41,799 nucleotides of DNA from Terriglobia bacterium (GCA_020073215.1 JAIQFO010000042.1:1-41799); one strand, 5' to 3'. Positions 32,406 to 41,069 are shown, counted from the first letter of the stretch. The notes: generated by a model from the letters alone, not told the origin. Made by a program: numbers and translations.

Positions 32406-34289
32406 TTACACTGCCTTCGACGCGTCGGCTTCGGCAAACTGCAATTCGTAAAGCCGCCGGTACGTGCCTAACTTTTGCATCAAGTCTTCATGCGCGCCAA
32501 TGTCGCTGATCGTACCGCTTTCAAGCACCACGATGCGATCCGCGCGGCGCACGGTCGAAAGCCGGTGCGCAATGACAAACACAGTACGCCCAGTCATCAG
32601 ATTTTGCAGTGCCGACTGCACCAGAGACTCCGACTCGCTATCCAGCGCCGAGGTCGCCTCATCCAGAATCAGAATCGGCGCATTTTTCAGGATCGCCCGC
32701 GCAATCGCAATGCGTTGCCGCTCCCCGCCCGAAAGGCGCACCCCGCGCTCCCCGATCATGGTGTTGTAGCCTTCCGGAAGCCCGGAAATGAATTCCTGCG
32801 CTCGCGCCGCCCGCGCCGCTTCTTCCACCCTTTTCTGCGATACATGCGGCTGGCCGTAGGCGATATTGTTCCTCACCGTATCGTTGAACAACACCGTCTC
32901 CTGGGTGACAATTCCGATCTGCGATCGCAGCGATTCCAGGGTCACATCCCGCACATCGTTATCGTCAATCAGAATGCATCCGCCGCTGACGTCGAAGAAG
33001 CGCGGGATCAGATGCACCAGCGTGCTCTTGCCCGCGCCGCTCGATCCCACCACCGCCAGCACTTCGCCCGCCTTCACTTCCAGATTGATATCGTGCAGCA
33101 CGACCGGCGAGTCTTCGGCGGTTGCATAGGAAAAAGAGACGTCCGCGAAGCGGATCGCCCGCGCAAACCGAGGCAACCGCGTCGCTCTCGGCTTTTCTCT
33201 TACCTCGTCTTCGATATCCATATAGCGGAAGATTTCCGACGAGGCGCCCACCGCCTGCTGGAAATTGTTATTGAAGAGCGCGAACTTGCGCACAGGGTCG
33301 TAAAGCTTGAAGACGGCGACGATGAACGCGAGGAAAGTTCCGGCGTTGAAAACGTGGTGCTTGATCGCGTCCCGGCCCATGAGCAGGAGCAACGCGATCG
33401 CCACCGAGCCAAGAATATCCATTAGAGGAGAGCTGATGGCGAACGCCGCCACCATGCGCAGATTAGCGCGAAACAGTCGCCGGGCTGCGGCGCGGAATCG
33501 CTGCATCTCCCAGTTCTCCATGCCGAACGCCTTCACAATGCGGTTGCCGGTTATGGTTTCGTGGAGGATGTTCTGGATTTCGGCCAGCTTGTCTTGTCCG
33601 CCTCGCGTCTTGCTGCGCACTTGCCGCCCGATCTTTCTCGACGAGTACAAAATCACGGGAAGAAAAAGCAGCAGGACCCAGGCAAGTTTGCCTCCCAGCA
33701 GCACGACGACTACCGCAATAAAAATAAAGGTGAAAAATTGCTGCAAGAACTCGGCGAGTACGGTTGACATCGCAAATTGAACGCGCTCGATGTCATTGAC
33801 AATGGTTGAGAGCAATGTACCCGTCGTGTGTTTGGTAAAGAACGCCGCCGAACTACGCAGGAACGCGTTATAGAGATCGTCGCGCAGGTCGGTAATCATG
33901 CCGTAGCCTGTGTAGTTCACCAGGTAGGTCCCGACGTAGTCAAAAATCCCCTTCAGCACGGTGGAGGCAACCAGGGCAAAGGCGACGGCTGTCCAGGGAT
34001 TTTGAAAGTGCGAGGGGATGACCTGTTGGAGGTTGAAAAAGCCCTCCTTGCCGGGCAGTTGGAACAACTGGAGCGTCTTGTCCTGGGAGTCAGGGTTGAG
34101 CACGCGATTAAAAATCGGGCCAATAAGAAGAACGCGAAACGCGTCCAGCAATCCCACCAGCGCCATCAGCGTCACCGAAGCCAGCAGGGGCCACCAGTAA
34201 GGCAGAACGTAGCGCAACAGGCGGGTCAGCGGACGGGGCTGCGCCGGTGTTCCTTCCCTCTTAGCGCCCGCTACTGTGGAGGTTGCCAT
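32406..34289 (-). CDS. msbA: MsbA-type ABC lipid exporter (permease-ATPase)
   Basis: A half-transporter that flips lipid A core or other lipids across the inner membrane as a homodimer. The start is the ATG at 34289 (MATSTVAGAKREG, 627 aa). The longer frame has no support. The transmembrane domain (about 25-340) has six hydrophobic helices. The nucleotide-binding domain has Walker A GSSGAGKS (415-422), Q-loop TQETVLF, signature LSGGE (519-523), Walker B ILILDEA (539-545) and the H-loop in FVIAHRLST. Lipid A export fits a diderm host. It starts the long minus-strand operon. Confidence 0.93.
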   Translation of the reverse strand: MATSTVAGAKREGTPAQPRPLTRLLRYVLPYWWPLLASVTLMALVGLLDAFRVLLIGPIFNRVLNPDSQDKTLQLFQLPGKEGFFNLQQVIPSHFQNPWTAVAFALVASTVLKGIFDYVGTYLVNYTGYGMITDLRDDLYNAFLRSSAAFFTKHTTGTLLSTIVNDIERVQFAMSTVLAEFLQQFFTFIFIAVVVVLLGGKLAWVLLLFLPVILYSSRKIGRQVRSKTRGGQDKLAEIQNILHETITGNRIVKAFGMENWEMQRFRAAARRLFRANLRMVAAFAISSPLMDILGSVAIALLLLMGRDAIKHHVFNAGTFLAFIVAVFKLYDPVRKFALFNNNFQQAVGASSEIFRYMDIEDEVREKPRATRLPRFARAIRFADVSFSYATAEDSPVVLHDINLEVKAGEVLAVVGSSGAGKSTLVHLIPRFFDVSGGCILIDDNDVRDVTLESLRSQIGIVTQETVLFNDTVRNNIAYGQPHVSQKRVEEAARAARAQEFISGLPEGYNTMIGERGVRLSGGERQRIAIARAILKNAPILILDEATSALDSESESLVQSALQNLMTGRTVFVIAHRLSTVRRADRIVVLESGTISDIGAHEDLMQKLGTYRRLYELQFAEADASKAV

Positions 34290-34396
34290 GCGTGTAAGGC
34301 TCAATTCTACATGGGAGGTTGCGCCAACGAATCGAATGGGGCCGCGCCTCTTGGAAAATGCTGGGAACCGGTTCTGACCCCGGATATACTTTAGGC

Positions 34397-34633
34397 ATGA
34401 TGCAGAAAGCACAGGAATTGCTCAAGAAGGCCCTTGCTTTACCCGATAAGGAGCGCGCGGATCTGGCTGGAAATTTGATCGATAGCCTGGACGACACCGT
34501 TGACGAAGATGCCGAAGCCGCATGGCAGGCGGAGATCGTGCGCCGTCTCGAGGAGGTCCGCTCGGGAAAAGTGAGGACGACTTCCTGGGACGAAGTTCGG
34601 CGGAAGGGGCGCGCGTTGCTGGATGGCCGGTAG
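34397..34633 (+). CDS. Type II antitoxin, addiction-module component (78 aa)
   Basis: Starts at the ATG at 34397 (MMQKAQELLKKALALP). Upstream starts are unsupported. The sequence follows the pattern of the 'putative addiction module' antitoxins: KALALPDKERADLAGNLIDSLD, then DAEAAWQAEIVRRLEEVRSGKV. It would neutralise the ParE/RelE-like toxin encoded next and repress the operon. The stop region overlaps the toxin start by 11 bp. It lies between msbA (divergent) and rapZ (convergent with the toxin gene). Confidence 0.87.
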   Translation: MMQKAQELLKKALALPDKERADLAGNLIDSLDDTVDEDAEAAWQAEIVRRLEEVRSGKVRTTSWDEVRRKGRALLDGR

Positions 34634-34937
34634 GCCGCTTGAATTTCATCCGCAGGCGGAAATGGAGTATCTCGCTGCCCTAGCGTGGTACCAGCAACGA
34701 AGCTCAACGGCGGCGCTCCGTTTCGAAAGCGCATTGGCCCAAGCAATCAGTACCATCCGAGATGCTCCCCATCGCTGGCCGACCTATCTTGCCGGCTGCC
34801 GAAGATACACGCTCCACCAATTTCCCTTTATCGTAGTGTATTCAACTCTTGCCACCCATACCGTCGTTCTGGCCATCGCCCACGGACATCGCCGCCCGGG
34901 TTATTGGATCGACCGCGTGGGATTTCTTCAGAAATAG
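34623..34937 (+). CDS. ParE/RelE-family toxin (104 aa)
   Basis: The small beta-alpha fold of RelE/ParE toxins is visible: LEFHPQAEMEYLAALAWYQQRS, ALRFESALAQAISTIRDAPHRW, then RRYTLHQFPFIVVYSTLATHTVVLAIAHGHRRPGYW, here cited in pieces of positions 5-93. It is an mRNA interferase or gyrase poison in type II toxin-antitoxin systems. No obvious frameshift or truncation. It overlaps the antitoxin gene by 11 bp, which couples translation. The gene ends 24 bp from the convergent rapZ. Confidence 0.87.
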   Translation: MAGRPLEFHPQAEMEYLAALAWYQQRSSTAALRFESALAQAISTIRDAPHRWPTYLAGCRRYTLHQFPFIVVYSTLATHTVVLAIAHGHRRPGYWIDRVGFLQK

Positions 34938-34961
34938 GACAAATAGCGAACCACGGCCTCT

Positions 34962-35897
34962 TTACTTCGGGCTGTCCCGGTGCACGACCTTCACTTTGTG
35001 TCCGGCTTTCCGCAGGCGCTTGCTCACGTCCTCGGCGATCATCACCGAGCGATGCTGCCCGCCCGTGCATCCGAAGCTGATGGTCAGGTAGCTCTTGCCC
35101 TCGCGAATATAGTGCGGCAGCAGGTAGATCAACAGCTCCGAGATGCGGTGGATGAACTCCTGCGTCTGCGGGAACGACCGGATGTACTTGGCCACCCGGG
35201 GATGCCTTCCCGTCAGCCCGCGAAATTCCGGCACAAAATGAGGATTGGGCAGAAAGCGCACATCGAAAACCAGGTCGGCATCCTCCGGTAAACCGTGCTT
35301 GTATCCGAAACTCACGCAGGAGACCAGAATCGTCTGCTGGCTCCCCGACTGCTGCTTGAACCGGTCGGTCAAGTGCGCCCGCAATTCATGAACATTGAAC
35401 TTGGTCGTGTCAATGACCAGGTCGGCAATCTTGCGAATCGCGCGCAGATGCCGCCGTTCGGCCCCCAGCGAGGCCCGCACCGTGGTGCCCGTCCCCAGGG
35501 GATGGGGCCGCCGCGTCTCGCTGAAGCGCCGCAGCAACGCGGCATCGCTCGCTTCCAGGTAAATCACCTTGGTCGCGATCATCCGCTTCACCGACTTCAG
35601 CATCGCCGGCAGCTTCTCCAATTGCGAACCTTCGCGCACATCGACTACCAGAGCGGTACGCGGAATCTCTCCCGAGTGCAGCGCCAGTTCGGCGAAGCGC
35701 GGAATCAGCTCGACTGGCAGATTGTCCACGCAGTAGAAGCCGAGATCTTCGAAGGCCTTCAGCGCGGAAGCCTTCCCCGACCCGCTCATGCCGGTAATGA
35801 CGACCAGTTCCGCGGTGGCGCGCGGCTCGCTTTTGCGCCCGCGAACCAGCTTTCCCGACGCGTGGGCGGCTTGGTTGAGTTTGCTGCGCAGTGGCAT
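34962..35897 (-). CDS. rapZ: RNase adapter protein RapZ / nucleotide-binding protein
   Basis: RapZ adapts RNase E to small RNAs in enteric bacteria. In other phyla the role is less clear. The 311 residues show the N-terminal kinase-like domain with GMSGSGKA (36-43), where the final Ser/Thr of Walker A is Ala, then EDLGFYCVDNLPVELIPRF (50-68). The C-terminal domain has SFGYKHGLPEDADLVFDVRF and SFGCTGGQHRSV. The extra N-terminal 30 residues are basic. The ATG at 35897 has no strong ribosome-binding site. Alone on this strand, with the toxin gene convergent to it. Confidence 0.94.
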   Translation of the reverse strand: MPLRSKLNQAAHASGKLVRGRKSEPRATAELVVITGMSGSGKASALKAFEDLGFYCVDNLPVELIPRFAELALHSGEIPRTALVVDVREGSQLEKLPAMLKSVKRMIATKVIYLEASDAALLRRFSETRRPHPLGTGTTVRASLGAERRHLRAIRKIADLVIDTTKFNVHELRAHLTDRFKQQSGSQQTILVSCVSFGYKHGLPEDADLVFDVRFLPNPHFVPEFRGLTGRHPRVAKYIRSFPQTQEFIHRISELLIYLLPHYIREGKSYLTISFGCTGGQHRSVMIAEDVSKRLRKAGHKVKVVHRDSPK

Positions 35898-36093
35898 GCC
35901 CGAAATCTTAGCATTTCAGAGAGAGCGGAGGTTGCCGGTGAAGGGAAAGCGATGCTGCCGGCGATCAATAACAAAGTAGGGGTCCTTCGACTCCGCCGGG
36001 ATGACAACTTTTGGTGATGACGACCAACTCAGACAACCGAGCGTCGTCTCGGTTCGAAAACAGCCGGCCTTTATTGTTATGATCTAGTAGATT

Positions 36094-36840
36094 GTGAGTC
36101 ACGGTATTCGCACTTCGATCCATAGTGTTTCGTTGATTCTTTGCCTCATCCCTGCCCCCACGCGCGGGGATTCGCCGCGCTCTGTCAGTGCACCGGACCC
36201 GGTTGCGACGCCAGTCATCGTCATGGGTTTCGTCGGCGGGTTTGTCAGCCGCGATGACATGGTCCACGGCCCTGTCCAACTAGCCGCGCGTCTGCGCCAC
36301 GACTGCCCACCGGGCGTGCATGTGGAGGTTCTTGAGAATCGCCGCCGGGAAGCAGCCCACGCGGAAATCATGCGCTTCGTCGACGTCGACCGCGACGGCA
36401 CACTCTCGCCCGAAGAGAAGAAGAACGCGCGCATCATCCTTTACGGACACAGTTGGGGCGCCTCGGAAGCGGTTACGCTAGCGCGGGAACTGGGGAAAGA
36501 GGGCATTCCGGTGTTGCTCACCGTTCAGGTCGATAGTGTCCCCAAGCCCGGCGAGAATGACAAAGACATTCCCGCCAACGTAGCCGAGGCTGCAAATTTC
36601 TATGAACTGGATGGCATTCTGCATGGCCGACCCCAGATTCGCGCGGCCGATCCAAGCCGCACCCATATCATCGGAAATTTCCGCATTGACTATAAGGCGA
36701 ATCCGATCCGCTGCGATCAGTACCCCTGGTGGGACCGTTTCTTCACCAAGGCGCACACCGAAATGGAGTGCGATCCCAAGGTTTGGGCCCAGGTGGAATC
36801 CCTGATCCAGTCGCGGCTACCCCAGCCGCGCCAACCGTGA
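36094..36840 (+). CDS. Secreted lipase-like protein with an EF-hand loop (248 aa)
   Basis: Starts with GTG at 36094. A hydrophobic stretch at about 9-20 (IHSVSLILCLIP) suggests an export signal. An alpha/beta-hydrolase pattern is visible: VIVMGFVGGF strand and loop (41-50) and nucleophile elbow GHSWG (118-122) with S120. Between them, DVDRDGTLSPEE (97-108) fits the canonical EF-hand calcium loop at positions 1, 3, 5, 9 and 12. The substrate is unknown. An acidic residue in PWWDRF and His/Asp near 179-187 might complete a triad. The start could be later. Not part of an obvious operon. Confidence 0.75.
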   Translation: MSHGIRTSIHSVSLILCLIPAPTRGDSPRSVSAPDPVATPVIVMGFVGGFVSRDDMVHGPVQLAARLRHDCPPGVHVEVLENRRREAAHAEIMRFVDVDRDGTLSPEEKKNARIILYGHSWGASEAVTLARELGKEGIPVLLTVQVDSVPKPGENDKDIPANVAEAANFYELDGILHGRPQIRAADPSRTHIIGNFRIDYKANPIRCDQYPWWDRFFTKAHTEMECDPKVWAQVESLIQSRLPQPRQP

Positions 36841-36891
36841 ATCTGTGACGGATTGTCGGGGCTGAAAGAACCAGGGCCCCAAGAAGGACAG

Positions 36892-38316
36892 CTACTGCAA
36901 GCTGGCCGTGGCTTGGGCGCGGCGTTCATTCTTGGAAGGTGGTGTCGCGGCAACTTCGCTCGGGCGAAGCGAGAGCAGTTGCTGGAGCAACGCCAAGTCG
37001 CTTTCCGCGCCGCTGCGGGAAGTCTTGCGGGCCATAGCGGGCCGCAATTCCTGGCGGAGTCGCGCCTCCATGAGTCGGGCGGCTAATTCCGGCGCGCCGG
37101 AACCAGTCAGGATGTTGGCTCGCGAAAGGCCCACTTGCGCCACGGCGTTGCCGGTGCGCACCTCGAGGATGGGTTGGCGGAACGCATCGACTGCAGGCTG
37201 GGCGCTTGCCTGCAAACGCTCCCAGGTTTTTACTTCCTTGTTCTTTCCTTCTTCGAAGCCGGCATCCGAGCGGTCGCTGATGGAACGGTTCTGGCTAAGT
37301 TCTTCCATCCGACTCTGGAAGCGAAGACGTTCGTCGTTCGTCATGGGCGCATCCAACCCACGACCGGACTCAGGATTCATGACCAGCGCGTTGCGTGCCG
37401 GGTCGAAGCGACGATGGCCAAAATACTCGATCAACAAGCCGCCGCCAAGGTAGGGATTCAGCACGACCAGAGGCACCATGTATTTCTTGGCCGCCATCAC
37501 CGATTCCAACACTCCGTGGATGGGCTTGCTGCGCCGGATCGTTCCCGGCACTTGCGGGATGAGGTAACCCGAGCTTTGTAACTCAGGATGGTGCTGGCTG
37601 TATCTCGCCATCATTTTCGCGCTTTGCTTGGGAGTCGTGACCCCGAGATCGCCAATCACACTGCGATGCAGCGCGTGCGGATAATAAAAGTCGACGATCT
37701 CGCGCACGAAATCGGCACAGTTTCTCTCGACGAAGTTATAGCGCTGGCGGTTGGGTTGGTGGTTGAGCTTGTCGATCAGCAGCGCGTCTTGTTCCGGACT
37801 AGTCTCAATCTCGAATCCATAAATGGTCCGGTCATAGGATGATCCGATCAGTTCATACCAGTTTCCCTCGGGCGTTCCACCGTCGCGCCGATCGGGGGCA
37901 AGCGATTCCAGGTACTGGCGACGATATTGATCTCGAAGGAAGGCCACCAGCTTTGCGTCGGCGAACAGCGGGATCGCTTCCGGCCGGTCCACCGCATACA
38001 GGTAGGGGATGAGAGGGATGGCAATCCAATCGTGTCCCGCAATCCCGTCGTACCGGCTCAGGACGACGCCGGATTCGCCATCGGCACACCGCCGCAGAAC
38101 AACCGGGGACGCGGAACAAACATTGCTCAGATACACAGCCACGTGGCCAGTTCCAGCGAAAGAGCCATCGTAACTGTACGGCTCTTCCAGAAACAGCGTT
38201 GCCCCAGCGTGCGCGCGCGAAAGGCTGCCGAGGCAAAAGAGCAGAATGGCGCAAAGCCGCCCAAGTCTCGAGGAGCCTCGGGTCCGCGCAGCAAACGGAT
38301 TTGCGAAAGCAGTCAT
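36892..38316 (-). CDS. Secreted papain-like (NlpC/P60-type) protein (474 aa)
   Basis: Starts at the ATG at 38316 (MTAFANPFAARTRG). A TTG just upstream is possible. A signal peptide is visible (about 18-38, LCAILLFCLGSLSRAHA). The N-terminal third resembles permuted papain-like peptidases: GTGHVAVYLSN with a candidate catalytic His (about 58) and RNCADFVREIVDFYYP with a candidate Cys (about 203). The rest is a soluble, helix-rich part without a recognised domain, rich in Arg and Glu. Amidase, peptidase or lipid-modifying activity is possible. Convergent with the lipase-like gene, 51 bp apart. Confidence 0.7.
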   Translation of the reverse strand: MTAFANPFAARTRGSSRLGRLCAILLFCLGSLSRAHAGATLFLEEPYSYDGSFAGTGHVAVYLSNVCSASPVVLRRCADGESGVVLSRYDGIAGHDWIAIPLIPYLYAVDRPEAIPLFADAKLVAFLRDQYRRQYLESLAPDRRDGGTPEGNWYELIGSSYDRTIYGFEIETSPEQDALLIDKLNHQPNRQRYNFVERNCADFVREIVDFYYPHALHRSVIGDLGVTTPKQSAKMMARYSQHHPELQSSGYLIPQVPGTIRRSKPIHGVLESVMAAKKYMVPLVVLNPYLGGGLLIEYFGHRRFDPARNALVMNPESGRGLDAPMTNDERLRFQSRMEELSQNRSISDRSDAGFEEGKNKEVKTWERLQASAQPAVDAFRQPILEVRTGNAVAQVGLSRANILTGSGAPELAARLMEARLRQELRPAMARKTSRSGAESDLALLQQLLSLRPSEVAATPPSKNERRAQATASLQ

Positions 38317-38578
38317 TCTCAACTTTGATGACCAGGAGCCCAGTGGGGCTGCCCTGGCGGTAAGTATAGGGAATAGAGCATCGCGATTGCCAAACCTCCT
38401 AAGTCCTTGCCCTCAGGACTGTTGCAACCCGCATCGGATCCCTCCACCAGGAAGATTTTTTCGCCTTCGCGTAGGAAACACCAGATTACTTCCGTTCTCG
38501 GCCTGCAAAGGGGCCGAACCAGACAAACAGGCGGGTCTCCATGCCGATTTCTGGCAGAGATCAGTACGGAAATGTGAA

Positions 38579-38604
38579 TGGTGGGCGCTGTAGGATTTGA
38601 ATCC
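38579..38604 (-). repeat. 3' fragment resembling tRNA-Val(GAC)
   Basis: On the minus strand the 26 bases end with TTCAAATCCTACAGCGCCCA followed by CCA. This resembles the T-loop and acceptor end of a tRNA-Val(GAC) gene as I remember it. The rest of a tRNA is missing. The fragment looks like an old attachment-site duplication or a recombination scar. Confidence 0.5.
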
Positions 38605-38738
38605 GCACTCCAGCGCATTTAATGGGCTTATTGACGCGGCAGGTGGTATCTATCGCCGCGAATCCTGTGCAATTCCGTGTTAACGGCACGGAAAACAGCA
38701 CGGGACGGACACGCGATTCTCAATAAGTGAAATCGCCT

Positions 38739-38867
38739 GTGGCTGTTGAAAAAGGAACCAAAACGGTAATTTCTGTGAATTTCAGCGTCTACGGCGAACG
38801 AACATTCAATAACTTACGAAGGAATTTCACCGTTGAAATTCCCTGAAAAGAGTTTTTCAACAGCCAC
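38739..38867. mobile_element. 129-bp inverted-repeat element (MITE-like)
   Basis: The 15-bp perfect inverted repeat GTGGCTGTTGAAAAA is at 38739-38753 and its complement at 38853-38867. Flanking GCCT occurs on both sides and could be a 4-bp target duplication. No coding capacity. The ends match those of the element at 40897 and the IS end at 41460. Confidence 0.75.
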
Positions 38868-39053
38868 GCCTGATTACAAACAATTACCGCGAATCTCATC
38901 GGTAAGCGTCCTTTCTTGACCGGCCAGATAACTAGCGTGGCTTGTCCCTTGGGACAATTTGCGGATAGGTACCTCCGGGTATTTTTTCCTACTCCCGCAC
39001 AACTTAGGATTATTGAATCGGGTTCTAAAGTGGAAGATCAGGAGGAAAATGGG

Positions 39054-39596
39054 ATGAAGAAGAATTGGTTTTGCTGGTCTCTGACTTTCGCAGCAGTGCT
39101 GGCCTTCAGCGCTTCTGCCCTCGCGCAGCACGGCGCAGGAGCGGGTCGGCCGACGGGAGGCGGCCCCGGGTCCATGGGTGCCCCGTCCGGGGTTGGCCCG
39201 GGCACGACGGGCCGCCCGAGCGATGTTGGGTCGACGGGCATGGGGCGTTCGAGCACGGGCTCACAATCGCCGACCACCGTGCTCGACAACAGCAAATTGA
39301 ATACTTCGCTGACCAATGCCTTGGCGAAAAGTGGTGTCTCGATTCCGGGTGGTGATCTCAAAACCGCATGCTCGGGATTCAGGAATCTAGGCCAGTGCGT
39401 TGCGGCCATGCATGTAGCCAAGAATTTGAACCTCTCATTTGACGACCTGAAGAACAAGATGACCGGTTCAAACTCCGAGAACCTGGGCAAGGCCATTCAG
39501 GATCTCGGTGGCCCGAACGTGAACGCCAAGAGCGAAGCGAAGAAAGGCAATAAGCAAGCTGGCCACGATCTCAACACGGCCGAATCTGCATCGTAA
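39054..39596 (+). CDS. Secreted glycine-rich protein (180 aa)
   Basis: Starts at the ATG at 39054, eight bases after AGGAGG. A signal peptide is visible (KKNWFCWSLTFAAVLAFSASALAQ, residues 2-25, cited by position). The mature N-terminal part (26-78) is a low-complexity Gly/Pro/Ser/Thr region (GRPTGGGPGSMGAPSG), likely disordered. The C-terminal part (79-180) is more folded, with two cysteines (SGFRNLGQC and LKTACSG) and helical repeats, and ends in a lysine- and alanine-rich tail. No family is recognised. A clear terminator follows. Confidence 0.8.
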   Translation: MKKNWFCWSLTFAAVLAFSASALAQHGAGAGRPTGGGPGSMGAPSGVGPGTTGRPSDVGSTGMGRSSTGSQSPTTVLDNSKLNTSLTNALAKSGVSIPGGDLKTACSGFRNLGQCVAAMHVAKNLNLSFDDLKNKMTGSNSENLGKAIQDLGGPNVNAKSEAKKGNKQAGHDLNTAESAS

Positions 39597-39629
39597 GTTT
39601 CGCCGGAAAGATGTTTACGCCCTAGCGAA

Positions 39630-39657
39630 CCCCGGCCCGAACATGCCGGGGTTTTTT
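39630..39657 (+). terminator. Rho-independent terminator after the glycine-rich gene
   Basis: The stem CCCCGGC/GCCGGGG (39630-39636 with 39645-39651) has an 8-base loop and is followed by six T (39652-39657). It lies 33 bp after the stop codon at 39596. Confidence 0.92.
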
Positions 39658-39850
39658 GTTAACGGTCCGCTGTCACCTTCCGATTCCCGCCATGGCTAGT
39701 TGGTGAAATATCGCGATTAATTACACCAACAACCCGAGAAAAAACATTCCTTTTCCGCTTCTCTGGGTGCCGGGGGAATCTCCGGGGCCATTTTCTGGCA
39801 GGATTGCCGAAGGTGTATCGTTAAAAGGTGGTCAGGGGCACACTTGCGAC

Positions 39851-40762
39851 ATGATGAAAAAGCTCCGATTCCTGGTATCTCTTCACACCCGCGAGAACGA
39901 TTTCCAAGTGGCACAAGCCCAATCCGCAGAAGATACCGCGCACAAACTGGGGAGCGATGCGGAGATTGTCTTTGCCGATGACGACGCGGTGAATCAGAGC
40001 ACGCAACTTCTAAAGGCTATCCAAAAGCCGGTTGAGTCCCGACCCGATGCGATTGTGGTGGAACCGGTTGGGAGCATGGCCATGCCTCAGGTGGCCCGGG
40101 CCGCCAGCGCCGCCGGAATCGGCTGGGCGGTCCTGAACCGGAGGCCGGATTATTTGTCGAATCTCCGCAGGGCGGCAACCGCACCCATCTTTGCTGTCAG
40201 TTCCAATCACTTCGAGATTGGATGTATTCAAGGAAGACAATTCGCAGCGTTGCTGCCCGGAGGCGGTTCTGTTCTGTACATTGAAGGACCTTCGCAGAGT
40301 TCCTCGGCCCAAGAACGTGCATCCGGGATGCTGGAGACGAAACCGTTGAACATTCACGTGGTGATGCTGAAGGCACGGTGGACAGAGCAAAGTGCCGGGC
40401 GGGCTGTGCAGTCCTGGCTGAAACTGGCTACTTCACAAAGCGCGTCAATTGACCTGGTCGGCGCGCAGGATGACTCGATGGCCATGGGCGCTCGCAAAGC
40501 TTTTCAGGAGATCACCAACGAAGCAGAGCGTTCGCGATGGCTGAGCTTACCATTTACCGGATGTGATGGTCAGCCGGCGACGGGCCAAGCCTGGGTACGC
40601 GAAAAATGGCTCACGGCGACGATTCACATTCCACCGCTTACGGGACAGGCGATGGAGATTCTCGCAAAAGCCATTCAGAACGGAACCCAACCGCCTGAAT
40701 ATTCCTTCACCACGTCCTTCTCGATTCCTCCTCTCGAATCATTGGTTCCGCGAAACCCATAA
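39851..40762 (+). CDS. Periplasmic-binding-protein-like protein without signal peptide (303 aa)
   Basis: Starts at ATG ATG at 39851. A longer frame to 39767 has no ribosome-binding site. The sequence has the type I sugar-binding-protein pattern (Peripla_BP_4 style): KLRFLVSLHTRENDFQVAQAQSAEDTA, AIQKPVESRPDAIVVEPVGSMAMPQVARAASAAGIGWAVLN, then SNHFEIGCIQGRQFAALLPGGGSVLYIEGP and DLVGAQDDSMAMGARKAF, cited as landmarks only. Family members bind ribose-like sugars for ABC transporters or act as sensors. No hydrophobic signal and no lipobox is present, and no transporter gene is nearby, so a cytoplasmic ligand-sensing role is possible. Alternatively, its export signal was lost. Confidence 0.78.
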   Translation: MMKKLRFLVSLHTRENDFQVAQAQSAEDTAHKLGSDAEIVFADDDAVNQSTQLLKAIQKPVESRPDAIVVEPVGSMAMPQVARAASAAGIGWAVLNRRPDYLSNLRRAATAPIFAVSSNHFEIGCIQGRQFAALLPGGGSVLYIEGPSQSSSAQERASGMLETKPLNIHVVMLKARWTEQSAGRAVQSWLKLATSQSASIDLVGAQDDSMAMGARKAFQEITNEAERSRWLSLPFTGCDGQPATGQAWVREKWLTATIHIPPLTGQAMEILAKAIQNGTQPPEYSFTTSFSIPPLESLVPRNP

Positions 40763-41069
40763 CCGACCTAACCCTCCTCCACAGGCCCATTAGAAATCAT
40801 ACCTCATGGTCCATCCCCAAAACCGGGCGCGTTAACTGGCGTAATATCGCGATTGCACTCATCGACCCCGGTCGGGGGTTTTGAGCGTAAACGCCCGTGG
40901 CTGTTGAAAAACTCCTTCTCGCGAAATTCGCGAAAATAAAATTGCGTTAGGATGCGCTGTAAGCGATCTTCTCGGGCCGGGTAGACATTTTCTGTCCCCA
41001 AAATTCTGGCTGTTTGGGATGAAAAGGGAGTTTTTCCACACCCACGCCCCGATTACACTCATGTTCCGA
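40763..41069. other. Short intergenic region with inverted-repeat element
   Basis: No gene is seen. It contains the 149-bp element at 40897-41045 and the sequence TGGCGTAATATCGCGATTGC near 40834-40853, which recurs in related form near 39701 and 41443. Confidence 0.5.
40897..41045. mobile_element. 149-bp inverted-repeat element (MITE-like)
   Basis: GTGGCTGTTGAAAAACTCC (40897-40915) is opposed by a 19-bp arm at 41027-41045 with two mismatches. The flanks are GCCC on both sides, a possible 4-bp target duplication. The ends match 38739-38867 and the IS end at 41460. No coding capacity. Confidence 0.75.

Larger units (their letters stand above)
38317..39053. other. Intergenic region with tRNA fragment and inverted-repeat element
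   Basis: About 740 bp without a credible gene. It holds a tRNA-Val-like 3' fragment (38579-38604) and a 129-bp inverted-repeat element (38739-38867). The remaining sequence looks like eroded DNA. The promoter of the following glycine-rich gene should lie in the last 150 bp. Confidence 0.5.
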
